The notes beneath the pieces are model-generated. The model did not search any database, was not told where the DNA came from, and worked only from the letters and a program-made list of their open reading frames with translations. Made by a program: the position numbers and the translations under genes. A stretch of 64,000 nucleotides of DNA from JBCDHN01 sp965224535 (GTDB lineage: Bacteria > Verrucomicrobiota > Verrucomicrobiia > Verrucomicrobiales > DEV007), in contig CBDCZR010000005.1 of assembly GCA_965224535.1 (NCBI GenBank), positions 558,001 through 622,000 on the forward strand, read 5' to 3'. Shown here in pieces: positions 1 to 9,241 of this stretch; the stretch's first letter is position 1; each line of letters starts with the position of its first letter.

Positions 1-1106
1 CGTCTGATTTTCCCGGCGGATCGGGCGAAGTCGTGGCGATCGACCAATCCGCGCGTTTGATTCGCCTCAACCCAACCGATCATCCGGACAAGGGCTGGCG
101 TTGTTGGTGGTATGTTAGGCTGGACGGGCTGACTTCCGGCGAAACGTTAACGCTCGACGTCGGCGAGGCGCCGTGGGCGACACCGGACCGGGCGACTTTC
201 AGCACCGATGGCGGCGAAACCTGGCGGCAGAGCGAAAAGGGAACCCGCGACGGCCGCCGGATTCGCTACGCCCTTCGGTTTGAAGCGGAATCGGCGCTGG
301 TTGCCTGGGGTCCGCCGTTTTTGCCGGGCGATGCGAAAACGTTGGTCGATGAACTCAGCCATAATTCGCCCCATGCCACCGCGTTCACGCTTTGCGAAAC
401 CCGTGAGGGTCGGGAGACACCTGCCCTGCGAGTTCGGCAAACCGATGCGCAAGGCGAGTTGCCGCTGATTTGGGTGCAGGCACGCCAGCACGCCTGGGAA
501 TCCGGCTCCAGTTGGGTTGGCAAGGGTTTTGCCACTTGGTTAGTCTCCGACGCCGCCGAAGCGATTGCGCTGCGCCGCCGCCACGAGGTGGTTTTTGTGC
601 CGATCATGGATATCGACAACGTGTTCCGCGGAGCCGGCGGCAAAAACCAGAAGCCGCAAGATCACAACCGCGATTGGACGGATCAGCCGCATTGGCATGC
701 TGTTAGGGCGGCGCAGGCGGAAATGCGGGCAGCGGCTGAAAACGGCCGACTGGCTGCGTTCATCGATCTGCACAACCCGGGCGCGAACGACAAGTTTCCC
801 TTTTTCTACGTCCCACCGGGCGATCTCATGAGTGAGGCCGCGCACGCCAACCACCAGAGATTCTACGCGGCTTGCAAGGAGGAGATGACCGGGCCGCTGC
901 GTTTCACCGGCAAAACGATTGTGTCCGGCCCGGGGTATGATCCGAAGGCGTGGAAAGCGATCAGCAAGAATTGGGTGGTTCGGTTAGGCACGCCAGCGAT
1001 CTCGGTGACGCTGGAGACTTCCTGGAACACGCCCGCAAGTACTCCGGATGGGTATCAAACCGTAGGCCGGCAACTGGGATTGGGGCTGAATCGAGCGTTG
1101 AAGTGA
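1..1106 (+). CDS. M14-family zinc carboxypeptidase, 5' end outside window
   Basis: The reading frame is open from base 3, and codons upstream of the GTG at 33 read SDFPGGSGEV, which fits the start of the beta-sandwich domain that precedes the catalytic domain in cytosolic-type M14 carboxypeptidases. I therefore treat the gene as 5'-partial rather than starting at 33. Zinc-site candidates are H-A-W-E (the HxxE motif) near 490 and the His of DLHNPG near 767. The HNRDW segment is typical of the substrate pocket, and a late Glu (SVTLETSW) is the probable catalytic base. The product should hydrolyse C-terminal residues from peptides. No signal peptide is visible because the N-terminus is missing. 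The substrate is unknown. Confidence 0.75.
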   Translation, partial: SDFPGGSGEVVAIDQSARLIRLNPTDHPDKGWRCWWYVRLDGLTSGETLTLDVGEAPWATPDRATFSTDGGETWRQSEKGTRDGRRIRYALRFEAESALVAWGPPFLPGDAKTLVDELSHNSPHATAFTLCETREGRETPALRVRQTDAQGELPLIWVQARQHAWESGSSWVGKGFATWLVSDAAEAIALRRRHEVVFVPIMDIDNVFRGAGGKNQKPQDHNRDWTDQPHWHAVRAAQAEMRAAAENGRLAAFIDLHNPGANDKFPFFYVPPGDLMSEAAHANHQRFYAACKEEMTGPLRFTGKTIVSGPGYDPKAWKAISKNWVVRLGTPAISVTLETSWNTPASTPDGYQTVGRQLGLGLNRALK

Positions 1107-1128
1107 CCAAGGTATCGTCCTCATGTCG

Positions 1129-2028
1129 TCACTTGGAGGTGCCAATGGTGATGGGCATCATTCCAGTCTCGCGAAGAAACGCATCGGCCCGCTTCAAAAT
1201 CTCCGCGTTCTGAACTTCACCGGGAGGATCGCCGCCTCCCGCGAGGTGGTGGCCCTCGTCTTCCAACGTCACCAATTCGAACGAACTCTCCAATTCCACA
1301 GACTTCTCCCGAAACCAATTCGCCACGCGCCACGGCTCGGTCGTGTCTTGCCGGCCGTGAAAACCAATTGCGGGAGGATGGTCTTTTTTGAGGCAATGAT
1401 AGGGTGAGATGTCCCAAATTCGCTTCCGCTTCTCGCCCAGCATCCGCTCCATCCAGGTCTGCACCGTATTGTAACAAGCTGAGAAACCAAGCATCGCATT
1501 CGGCACGGGCGAAACCGCCAGATCGTCGCTCTCTTCGTCGATCCCATCGCGAAGCGCGGTTGCCCAAATGAGCTGTCCTCCCGCGGAACGCCCCCAAGCG
1601 GCAATCCGCTTCGGGTCGATCCCCAATTCGCCGGCATTGCCACGAATCCAACGAATCGCAGAACGCGCATCCATCACGCTTTCGATGGGGGTGATGTCAG
1701 GATTCGGGTAGGTGCCGTCGGCGTTTCGCGAGAGGCGGTATTCGAATGTTAGGGTCACGAACCCCATCGCTGCGTAACGCCGGCAAGCATCGTGGTAGAT
1801 CGAACGCTCCCCAAAAACCCAGCCGCCACCGTGGAAAAAGGCAATCGCGGGCCGGTTGGTTGGCGGAGGTGTCTCGTTAGGCGGTTTGAAAACATCGACG
1901 CGTAGATCTCGTTCGCCGATCTGCTTGTAGATCATCGTTTCTTGACCCGAAACGCGACCGACGATCGCCATCGAGATCACGAAAACGACGAAGCCCGTCA
2001 AACTGCGCAGCGTCGGCAAACCGTTCAT
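1129..2028 (-). CDS. exported alpha/beta hydrolase (esterase/lipase-like)
   Basis: A 299-residue protein with an N-terminal hydrophobic signal (MNGLPTLRSLTGFVVFVISM). It carries the alpha/beta hydrolase landmarks: the oxyanion motif HGGGW, the nucleophile elbow GRSAGG, an acidic residue in GRQDTTEPW and the terminal His in DEGHH. This resembles the BD-FAE/esterase group often found in planctomycetes and verrucomicrobia, so an ester substrate such as an acetylated sugar is plausible but inferred. I start at ATG 2028; the frame stays open further upstream only as antisense of the M28 gene. It is divergent from the peptidase at 2161, with 132 bp between them. Confidence 0.85.
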   Translation of the reverse strand: MNGLPTLRSLTGFVVFVISMAIVGRVSGQETMIYKQIGERDLRVDVFKPPNETPPPTNRPAIAFFHGGGWVFGERSIYHDACRRYAAMGFVTLTFEYRLSRNADGTYPNPDITPIESVMDARSAIRWIRGNAGELGIDPKRIAAWGRSAGGQLIWATALRDGIDEESDDLAVSPVPNAMLGFSACYNTVQTWMERMLGEKRKRIWDISPYHCLKKDHPPAIGFHGRQDTTEPWRVANWFREKSVELESSFELVTLEDEGHHLAGGGDPPGEVQNAEILKRADAFLRETGMMPITIGTSK

Positions 2029-2160
2029 GCGCGGAGTATGCGCCGGAATCGCGCCACCCGCAATCTCGCCGGACGCTTTGGAGTCGCCACTCTCAATTCC
2101 GGGTGCCGCAGTTCGCTCCCACCAAACTTGCAGCCGGCGGATTTTCCGCCTAAATGCGGC

Positions 2161-4068
2161 ATGACCCATTCGTTCCGCCTCATCACCCTGACTTTCGCGC
2201 TCGCCCTGCCCTGCTCCGCCGACCCCGGCATCCGCGACGCCACGCCCGACATCACCGAGGCCGATCTGCGCGCCCAAATCGGTTACCTGGCCAGCGACGC
2301 GCTCGAAGGCCGGCTCACCGGCACGGAGGGCGAAAAACTGGCCACCGCCTACGTCGCGAAAGCCTTCGAAATGTGGGGCCTGGCGCCTTACGACGAACGC
2401 CCGGCGAGCATCAGCTACTTTCAGCCGTTCGAGTTCACCGCCGGGGTCGATTTGGGCCCGGAAAACGAGCTTTGGATCGAAGAAGGCGCGGTTCGGCGAA
2501 AACTGGCGCTCAACGAGGATTGGCGCCCTCTCAGCTTCAGCCAACTCGGCAAAATCGAGGCGCGCGACATCGTTTTCGCCGGTTACGGGATGGACGTGCC
2601 CGCGGGCCAGGCATCCGCCGACGGCACCCAGAGCGAGCTTTACACCAGCTACTACCACACCGACGTGAAGGACAAATGGGTGCTGATGCTGCGCTTCATA
2701 CCCGAGGAGCTAACCGGCGAAAAGCGCCGCACGTTCATGCGTTACGCCAGCCTGCGTTACAAGGCCATGCTGGCTCGCCAAAAAGGCGCAAAGGGCGTGA
2801 TTTTCGTCTCCGGGCCGAAATCCCAGGTTAAGGAGGAACTCGTCGCGCTTAGCTTCGATGCTTCGCTGGCCGATTCCGGCATCGCAGCCATTTCGGTAAC
2901 CACCAAGCTGGGCGAGCAACTCCTGGCCGCCGCGGGCAAAAACCTGGCCGAAATCCAGGCGAACCTGGACAAAGGCGAGATGATGATCGGCGTGAAGCTA
3001 CCCAACGTCAGGCTCGACGCGCGCATTGACATCGATCAACGCGTGGAAACCGGGCGCAACGTCATCGGCCGGCTCAAGACGAAGTCGCCCGAGGCTAACC
3101 AACGTCCTGCGCTAATCCTCGGCGCGCACATCGATCACCTGGGCAACAAGCCCAGTACCGCCTCGCGCGCCTTCGGCAAGGAAAAGTTCGAGATCCACAA
3201 CGGCGCCGACGACAACGCCAGCGGCACTGCGGGATTGATGGAGATCGCCCACTACCTCGCCGAGGCGCAAAAATCCGGAAAAATCCAGCTAACGCGGGAT
3301 GTCGTCTTCGCCGCGTGGTCGGGCGAGGAGATGGGCTTGTTAGGCAGCGCCGCCTTTGCGAGCGAAACTGCCAAAACGCGCAAAAACGACCCTGACGCCG
3401 GTTTGGGCGACGTTTTCGCGGCTTACCTGAACATGGACATGATCGGCCGGTTGGAGAAATCGCTCGTGCTGCAAGGAATCGGCTCCAGCTCGGTTTGGCC
3501 GCGGGAAATCGAGCGGCGCAACGTGCCTGTCGGCCTACCCATCACAACGCAGCAAGACACCTATCTTTCCACCGACGCGACGACGTTCTACCTGCGCGGC
3601 GTGCCGATTTTGAGCGCGTTTACCGGCGCGCACGAGGACTATCACCGGCCCACCGACACGGCGGACAAGGTCAACTACGCTGGTGCGGCCAAAATTACGC
3701 GGTTCATGGGGTTGATCGCCCGCGGGTTGGCGACTTCGCCCGACGAACCCGACTTCATCCAGGTGGAGCGCCCCGAAGGCAAGGGCCGCCGGGCCAATCT
3801 GCGCGCCTATCTCGGCACCATCCCGGATTACGCGGGAACCGACGTGGTTGGCGTGAAAATTTCCGGCGTCAGCAAGGGTGGACCGGCGGAAAAAGCGGGT
3901 TTGCAAGGCGGGGACGTCATCGTGGAACTGGACGGCAAGGAGCTGAAGAACATCTACGATTACACCTACGTGCTGGAGGCGCTGAAGATCGGCAAAGAGG
4001 CGAAAATCGCCGTCACGCGCAAGGGCAAGCGCGTGGAGATGACGATTGTGCCGGAATCGCGGGATTGA
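2161..4068 (+). CDS. secreted M28-family aminopeptidase with PA insert and C-terminal PDZ domain
   Basis: The product has 635 residues. A signal peptide (MTHSFRLITLTFALALPCSA) is followed by a protease-associated-like region around residues 100-270, then the M28 catalytic domain. Metal-ligand motifs are visible in order: AHIDHLG, NGADDNASG, WSGEEMGLLG, LNMDMIG and HEDYHRPTD. The last ~90 residues form a PDZ domain (GPAEKAGLQGGDVIVELDG), which in this family may bind substrate ends or anchor partners. It should release N-terminal amino acids from peptides outside the cytoplasm with two zinc ions. The start at 2161 puts the signal peptide at the N-terminus; the frame is open upstream but without signal-like sequence. 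Confidence 0.9.
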   Translation: MTHSFRLITLTFALALPCSADPGIRDATPDITEADLRAQIGYLASDALEGRLTGTEGEKLATAYVAKAFEMWGLAPYDERPASISYFQPFEFTAGVDLGPENELWIEEGAVRRKLALNEDWRPLSFSQLGKIEARDIVFAGYGMDVPAGQASADGTQSELYTSYYHTDVKDKWVLMLRFIPEELTGEKRRTFMRYASLRYKAMLARQKGAKGVIFVSGPKSQVKEELVALSFDASLADSGIAAISVTTKLGEQLLAAAGKNLAEIQANLDKGEMMIGVKLPNVRLDARIDIDQRVETGRNVIGRLKTKSPEANQRPALILGAHIDHLGNKPSTASRAFGKEKFEIHNGADDNASGTAGLMEIAHYLAEAQKSGKIQLTRDVVFAAWSGEEMGLLGSAAFASETAKTRKNDPDAGLGDVFAAYLNMDMIGRLEKSLVLQGIGSSSVWPREIERRNVPVGLPITTQQDTYLSTDATTFYLRGVPILSAFTGAHEDYHRPTDTADKVNYAGAAKITRFMGLIARGLATSPDEPDFIQVERPEGKGRRANLRAYLGTIPDYAGTDVVGVKISGVSKGGPAEKAGLQGGDVIVELDGKELKNIYDYTYVLEALKIGKEAKIAVTRKGKRVEMTIVPESRD

Positions 4069-4107
4069 GAGGCGGCGCTAGAGTTGAAAAGGTGTGGCTA
4101 GCGAATT

Positions 4108-7100
4108 TCACCGCCGAATCTCCCGCAACAGCCCGCGATCCAGCTCCAAACCCAGGATTTCGCGGCCAAAGCGGCTAACTTCCGTGCTGTCCGGAGTTTG
4201 CGCGGGGATTTCCAGCAAATACGCGCCAGGGGCTCCGGGAATCGCGGGGTTCACACCTTCGTAGACCAAAAGCCAGCTTTCGTCGATGAACTCGCTGACG
4301 CTGAGTTGGCCGAACATGCCGGCGGGGATTTTCGGGCTGCGCCAGACTAACTCGCCGGCTCGCCAATCCCAGAGGTAGGCGTGGAAACCGTGGCTAGTCG
4401 CGAGGTAACGTCCATCCTGGGAAAACGCCAGGCCGGCGCCGGGTTGGGCGGCGTTTTGCAGCAAAACGTCGGATCCCGCGCTTTTCGCCTGCGGATGGGC
4501 GAACCAGCCGAGTTGTTCGCCGGTTAGGGTTTGGACGGTGACTTGGCCTAACATGTTTGCCACGACGATAACCGGTGCGTCGTCGATTTGGGTCAAAATC
4601 GCACTCGCGGCCTGGTTGGCGAGTTGGTTGGACTCGCCAGTCGCGAAGTTGCTGAGTTGCAGGGCTCCGTTCGCCGAGCGCCAGAGCAAAACGTCGCCGT
4701 CCCAGCCGCAAACGCGTTCGACCATGCTGGCGTCCGGGATTTCGGCCAGATTCCCGGTGGGCAAATCCCACCGAGCCGCGCCACCGAAACCCGCGGCGAG
4801 GACTTGGCTGCCGTCCGCGGAAACGCGAAAAGCGCTGAGCGGCTTGCCGGCCAGGTTTTCCGGGAAAACGTGGACTTCGCCGGGAGCCAGCTTGTCTTCG
4901 GAAAAAATCGCCCAAGCTTTGCTGTCGGCGGCGATGCAAACCTGACCGCCGCCTACCGCAAGCCGGTAACGCGCGGCTCCGCTTAGGTCTCTGGGAAGGG
5001 CGTGGGCTTTCGATGCCTTGGTCGCGGGATGACGAATCAGTTCGCCGTTGGCGCGGATCCCGAACCAGCCGCCGTCCGAGATTGCGGCCATGTCGGCGAA
5101 AATTTCAGGCGAAACCTGGCGCCAGCCGCCGTTTCGCTCCGCGCGATACAGGCCACCGTCCGTGGCGAAGAGGTAGTCCAAACCATCAGCCACGCCAGCG
5201 TGGAAGAAGCGGAAATTCGCCCCGTCTTGCCGCAGAACACGCAGGTTAGGCCGGGTTTCGCCCGCGTTCATTTCCCACACGCGGTTGACGCCATTTTGCG
5301 CCCCGGCCAACGCCAGACGCCCGTCCGCGGAAAGCGCGACGCAGGTGAGCGTGTCAGGATGCCAGCTCTCCGCCGCCTGCAATTCGCCACCCTGCCAAAG
5401 CCGCAAAACACCGTCGCGCCCGGCAACGAGGAGGCGATCCCCGGCCAGCGCGAGGATTTCGCCGGAACCAGGAGCGAGCCGGGTTTCGGCCAAAATCTCG
5501 CCATCGGCCAGGTTTATGGTTCGTTCGCGCAGCATGGCGTCCAGCACCCTAACACGATCCCCTTCGATGCGAATTTGCACCGCCGGCGCGGGCGGATTTG
5601 GCGGTTGCGCGGCCCACCTAACCTCCAAGCTGTCCGGATCCTGACATCCCACGAAACCGTTGTCGAATCCCAGCACCAGGTGGCCGGCGATTTGCGCCCG
5701 GCAACGCGGCGCTTGTTGAATTTGGCGCTCAGCCAGTTGCTTGCCGTCCCGGGTTTGCCAGACGCGCATGGCCATGCCGGTGAAGCTTTCCGTCTCGGCG
5801 TGGAACAGCCGTTCGCCATCCTGACCAAACCACCAACGCGCCAAATTAAGGCTGCTTTCGCCCTGCAGTTCCACCTCCCGGCCGGTGGGAACGTGGATGA
5901 TTTTTTTCCAGTGCGTGGGATCCGCGGGCGGCGCGGGTAACTTGCGAAAGTAAGCCAATCTGCCGTCCGGTGAGAGCAGAAAATCGCGCAGATCCGTCCA
6001 CGAAGCCGGGATTTCGCGCGAAAACTGCGGTTCGAGATCCGCGATTCGCCGAACCACCAGATTCGCCGCCCCGTTTTCCGCGTTTTCCACGCCAAAGACG
6101 AATTCGTCGCTAAACGCGCGATTTTCCGTCTGAATCATCGTCGGCCGCGACCGCCAAACCACCTCGCGCGCGGCCAAATCGCGGACCTGCACCTCGCCGA
6201 GTTGATCCTGCACCACCAGCCGCGTTCCATCCGCGGAAAACGCCGCAAATGCCGGTGCGCGCGGGGTTCGGAACTGATCGCGCAAATTGCGGCAATTCTG
6301 CCACGCGGCGGCGAAACCGGGATCGCCGGTCAAATCGTGGCCTAACGCGCGTGCTGCGTCGTAGTAAAGCACAGCCTCGCCGAATTCCCGTTCCTGCACG
6401 GCCTCACGCGCAGCCAGTTTGTAGCGCGCCGCCAACGCATGCTGGGCGCGATTTCGCTCGATGAGAAAGAGGATGGCCAGCGTGGTCATCACCGCCAGGA
6501 GGGTCAGGCTTAGCACGGTGGTTAGCCAGGCGCGGCGCATCCTTCGCGCCTGATCGCGGCGTGCCAACTCATCGTAAGCCACGCCTAACACACCCGCCAA
6601 AAGCTTCAACTTCGCGTTGGTTTTGCCGTCTTTGCCGGGGCGGACGTCGGCAGCGATCGGCTCGGTTCGCTCGCCGGTGATTTCGCCGTTTTCATCCACG
6701 CGAAAGCGCGCCGTTTCCGGAAAACACTCGTCCTCCGCGCTGAATCCGGGCCGCCCGTCCGAGGCGCAGGGCTCGCCGTCGACGATGAGGTAAAGAATGC
6801 GGTCCTCGCGGCCGATTTTCTTGAAATAGCGGATCTCCTCGTTGACCCAGCGCGAGCCGACCGCGGCCGGCGAGCAGATGACGATGAGGTATTTGCTGTT
6901 GCGCAGGGCGGTCTCCAGCATGTGGCTGAAGTGGGCGGCGGTAGGCAATTCATCGCGGTCGCGGAAGACGGGGTAGACGCGTTTCGGCACGGTGTGGCCG
7001 CGTTCCACCTGGCGGCCGACGAGGTTTTTCGGCACTTGGTAGCGTTCCAGCGAGCGGTGCAACCACTTGGCCCAGGGGTCGTCGATTTGGCTGTAGCTGA

Positions 7101-7140
7101 TGAACGCCCAGTAGTCGCGAAGGGGAGGATCGTCCGGCAT
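4108..7140 (-). CDS. TIR-domain protein with transmembrane helix and beta-propeller-like C-terminus
   Basis: About 1010 residues. Residues ~10-165 form a TIR-like domain beginning YWAFISYSQIDDPWAKWLH. It includes the segment SRWVNEEI, where W-x-x-x-E matches the position of the catalytic Glu of NAD-cleaving TIR enzymes. A single strong transmembrane helix (AWLTTVLSLTLLAVMTTLAI) follows near residue 215, then ~750 residues of WD40-like repeats (FSADGTRLVVQD, LSPDGRLAYF, LSADGRLALAG, FSQDGRYLATS). The layout implies a cytoplasmic TIR tethered to a sensor propeller. I start at the ATG at 7140; an upstream in-frame ATG at 7275 would overlap the divergent nuclease gene. A truncated paralogue of the TIR part lies at 8606-8932. 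Function as NADase or signalling scaffold is inferred. Confidence 0.8.
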   Translation of the reverse strand: MPDDPPLRDYWAFISYSQIDDPWAKWLHRSLERYQVPKNLVGRQVERGHTVPKRVYPVFRDRDELPTAAHFSHMLETALRNSKYLIVICSPAAVGSRWVNEEIRYFKKIGREDRILYLIVDGEPCASDGRPGFSAEDECFPETARFRVDENGEITGERTEPIAADVRPGKDGKTNAKLKLLAGVLGVAYDELARRDQARRMRRAWLTTVLSLTLLAVMTTLAILFLIERNRAQHALAARYKLAAREAVQEREFGEAVLYYDAARALGHDLTGDPGFAAAWQNCRNLRDQFRTPRAPAFAAFSADGTRLVVQDQLGEVQVRDLAAREVVWRSRPTMIQTENRAFSDEFVFGVENAENGAANLVVRRIADLEPQFSREIPASWTDLRDFLLSPDGRLAYFRKLPAPPADPTHWKKIIHVPTGREVELQGESSLNLARWWFGQDGERLFHAETESFTGMAMRVWQTRDGKQLAERQIQQAPRCRAQIAGHLVLGFDNGFVGCQDPDSLEVRWAAQPPNPPAPAVQIRIEGDRVRVLDAMLRERTINLADGEILAETRLAPGSGEILALAGDRLLVAGRDGVLRLWQGGELQAAESWHPDTLTCVALSADGRLALAGAQNGVNRVWEMNAGETRPNLRVLRQDGANFRFFHAGVADGLDYLFATDGGLYRAERNGGWRQVSPEIFADMAAISDGGWFGIRANGELIRHPATKASKAHALPRDLSGAARYRLAVGGGQVCIAADSKAWAIFSEDKLAPGEVHVFPENLAGKPLSAFRVSADGSQVLAAGFGGAARWDLPTGNLAEIPDASMVERVCGWDGDVLLWRSANGALQLSNFATGESNQLANQAASAILTQIDDAPVIVVANMLGQVTVQTLTGEQLGWFAHPQAKSAGSDVLLQNAAQPGAGLAFSQDGRYLATSHGFHAYLWDWRAGELVWRSPKIPAGMFGQLSVSEFIDESWLLVYEGVNPAIPGAPGAYLLEIPAQTPDSTEVSRFGREILGLELDRGLLREIRR

Positions 7141-7245
7141 GGTGGCAGTGTTGGGGTGGGATGGAGGTGTTGCAAGTGGGCAGGTCGAGTCTCGCGAATC
7201 CAGCCAAGCCATTTGCGTCTCGACGGTCGACAGGCAGGTTGCCGC

Positions 7246-8244
7246 ATGGCCAAATCCAAAAAGAAGAGCGTCCAACCTGGCCTCAAATCCTCGGAAAAAT
7301 CTGACTTCGACAGCGGCTGGAAGGACGCCTTCCTCCTAGCATTGCAACAACTGCTGCAATTGCTGTTTGAAGATATCCACGACGACATCGACTGGTCGAA
7401 ACCCTTCCGATTTCACGACAAGGAACTGCGCGAGGTTTTGCGAGATTTGAAGCAAGGCAAGCGCAACGCGGATTTGTTGGTGGAGGTGTATCTGAAGTCC
7501 GGCGATTCGCTCATCATCTACCTGCACATCGAAGTTCAGGCGGAATGGGAAGCGGATTTTCCCGAGCGCATCTACGCTTACAACGGACGGTTTGTCGCGC
7601 TGTTGAAGCGGCCCGTGGCGAGCCTGGTGGTCTACGCCGATGAGAACCCAAACTGGGCGCCGGATACCTACGTTTTGAAATGTCCCACGGGGACGACGGA
7701 GACCCGGTTCACCTTCGACACTGCGAAAATCCTCGATTTCAAGAACCAGCGCGAGCGTTTGGAGAAGCTGGTGGAGGCCAAAAATGTGGCCGCGTTAGGG
7801 GTTCTGGCGCAACTGGACGCGATCGAGGCCGGAGGCGACTCGCCCAAAAAGCTGGAAATGCGCAAGGGGCTGATTCGGCGAATGTTTGAGGCGGGATTGG
7901 CGCGCGACCAAATCTACGCGTTGTTTCGCATTTTGGATCACATCCTGTTTTTGAAGCCACCGGAAAAGTTGACATTCAAAGATTGGTTGTCAGACTATCT
8001 AGAGGAAAAACCCATGCCCTTAGTCAGCACATTCGATATCATTTGTGACGAGCGCGAAGAAAAAGGCCGCGCGAACTTTGCGATAGCCATTTGCGAGCGC
8101 TACGTAGGCAATTTGCCGAAAAAAACCAAGGAACTGGTGCGAAAACTCGATGAGGAAGCTCTGCTGGATTTGCAGGCTGTTGCAACACAAGCCAAATCGG
8201 CCAAAGAGATCACTTCGTGGGTTAAAAAGCGGACTGGCAAATGA
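7246..8244 (+). CDS. Rpn/PD-(D/E)XK-family putative nuclease
   Basis: 332 residues starting at ATG 7246. The region RNADLLVEV ... LIIYLHIEVQAEWEADFPER has the Asp and E-x-Q spacing of the PD-(D/E)XK fold in the Rpn (recombination-promoting nuclease)/transposase-like family. The C-terminal half is helical and charged, as in that family. It is divergent from the TIR gene with 105 bp between start codons, so the two may share a regulatory region. Rpn proteins are DNA endonucleases in Escherichia coli; activity here is inferred from the fold. The family is common in accessory regions, and no mobile-element ends were seen around it. Confidence 0.75.
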   Translation: MAKSKKKSVQPGLKSSEKSDFDSGWKDAFLLALQQLLQLLFEDIHDDIDWSKPFRFHDKELREVLRDLKQGKRNADLLVEVYLKSGDSLIIYLHIEVQAEWEADFPERIYAYNGRFVALLKRPVASLVVYADENPNWAPDTYVLKCPTGTTETRFTFDTAKILDFKNQRERLEKLVEAKNVAALGVLAQLDAIEAGGDSPKKLEMRKGLIRRMFEAGLARDQIYALFRILDHILFLKPPEKLTFKDWLSDYLEEKPMPLVSTFDIICDEREEKGRANFAIAICERYVGNLPKKTKELVRKLDEEALLDLQAVATQAKSAKEITSWVKKRTGK

Positions 8245-8935
8245 GCTGCGGCGCAGGCCTTTTTACACGGAACACAATCATGATGGGGGCGGCGTCTCTG
8301 TGGGGACTCCGGTGAAAATTGCCTGCCGTCTCCGGCGTCATTCGGTCTGGTCGGGGGACGACTACAGTACGGAAACCGAAGTAGGCGCAGCGGAAGGTTG
8401 GCGTGTAGCTGCGGCGAAAGGCGGAGCGGCAGAACCTCGCGTAGCTGTCCCAGCCGCCACCGCGCAGCACGCGGTCCGACCCTTGGTCGGCACCTGTTGG
8501 ATCGGTTTGGGGACCGGGGCTGGTATTTGTCCCGCCAATCCCTGCACCATTCGTAAACGTTGCCGTGCAGATCGTAAAAGCCCCAGGGATTCGCGCCGTA
8601 GCGGTGTGCCAACTCATCGTAAGCCACGCCTAACACGCCCGCCAAAATCTTCAGCTTCGCGTTGGATTTGCCGTCCTTGCCGGGGCGCACGTCGGCGGTG
8701 ATCGGCTCGGTGCGCTCGCCGGTGATTTCGCCGTTTTCATCCACGCGAAAGCGCGCTGTTTCCGGGAAACACTCGTCCTCCGCGCTGAATCCGGGCCGTC
8801 CATCGGTGGCGCAGGGCTCGCCATCGGCGATGAGGTAGAGGATGCGGTCCTCGCGGCCGTAGAGGATGCGGTCCTCGCGGCCGATTTTCTTGAAATAGCG
8901 GATCTCCTCGTTGACCCAGCGCGAGCCGACCGAAG
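8245..8935 (-). pseudogene. decayed TIR-SUMF1 (formylglycine-generating-enzyme-like) fusion
   Basis: Reading leftward, ~110 residues (SVGSRWVNEEIRYFKKIG ... VLGVAYDELAHR) are nearly identical to the TIR part of the gene at 4108-7140. The sequence then switches to NPWGFYDLHGNVYEWCRDW, the C-terminal core of SUMF1/FGE-like proteins. After a frameshift near 8540 the match continues as DRVLRGGGWDSYARFCR ... FGFRTVVVP. The N-terminal half of the TIR domain is missing, the membrane helix is deleted, and an 8-residue (24 bp) tandem duplication interrupts the TIR piece. No intact product is possible. This is the relic of a second TIR protein carrying a different effector or sensor domain. Confidence 0.75.
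8835..8882. repeat. perfect 24-bp tandem duplication inside the TIR relic
   Basis: The 24-base unit beginning gtagaggatgcggtcctcg occurs twice head to tail (8835-8858, 8859-8882). It duplicates eight codons (GREDRILY on the minus strand). The intact paralogue has the unit once. Confidence 0.9.
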
Positions 8936-9125
8936 CTTGGGGTTGGTGGCGCGAAGCGACGCCTACCCCGGGGTTCCACCGGCACCTGAAATTAATCGCT
9001 GAAGGCGATCCGAAACGTTCCGCAAGGCCTTCAGCCTTGGTTTTACCAATGCCTGGATCCCGGCGTAGCCTCCGTTTCACTTCGGCAACCCCGGGCTTGA
9101 ACCCACAAAATGTTGCGGGCACTTG
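8936..9125. repeat. dispersed-repeat-like intergenic element with internal hairpin
   Basis: This stretch replaces the missing 5' part of the TIR relic. It contains a perfect 9-bp inverted repeat (GCTGAAGGC at 8998-9006, GCCTTCAGC at 9027-9035). On the minus strand it reads as a pseudo-peptide without gene-like features. The style (aacccc, ggcgtcgcttcg, cggcgtagcc words) resembles the dispersed intergenic repeats seen in verrucomicrobial genomes. That it is repeated elsewhere cannot be shown from this window. Confidence 0.4.
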
Positions 9126-9241
9126 AGCGAATCAGCCAGCCATGAAAAATTTTGGCTCGAACCTCGGATTTCGCCACCAGAAGTCCGACAACCTCCTCCT
9201 AGCTTCCCCAGAAAAATTCGCAAAATCCGATCGGCAGCCCT

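Noticed and set aside
2029..2658. N-terminal extension of the minus-strand hydrolase (open frame to 2658)
   Set aside because: The extension is antisense of the M28 peptidase and would bury the signal peptide in the middle of the protein.
4108..8244. Assignment to a named TIR anti-phage system (Thoeris, TIR-SAVED, TIR-APAZ or similar)
   Set aside because: None of the partner domains of those systems is present next to the TIR gene.
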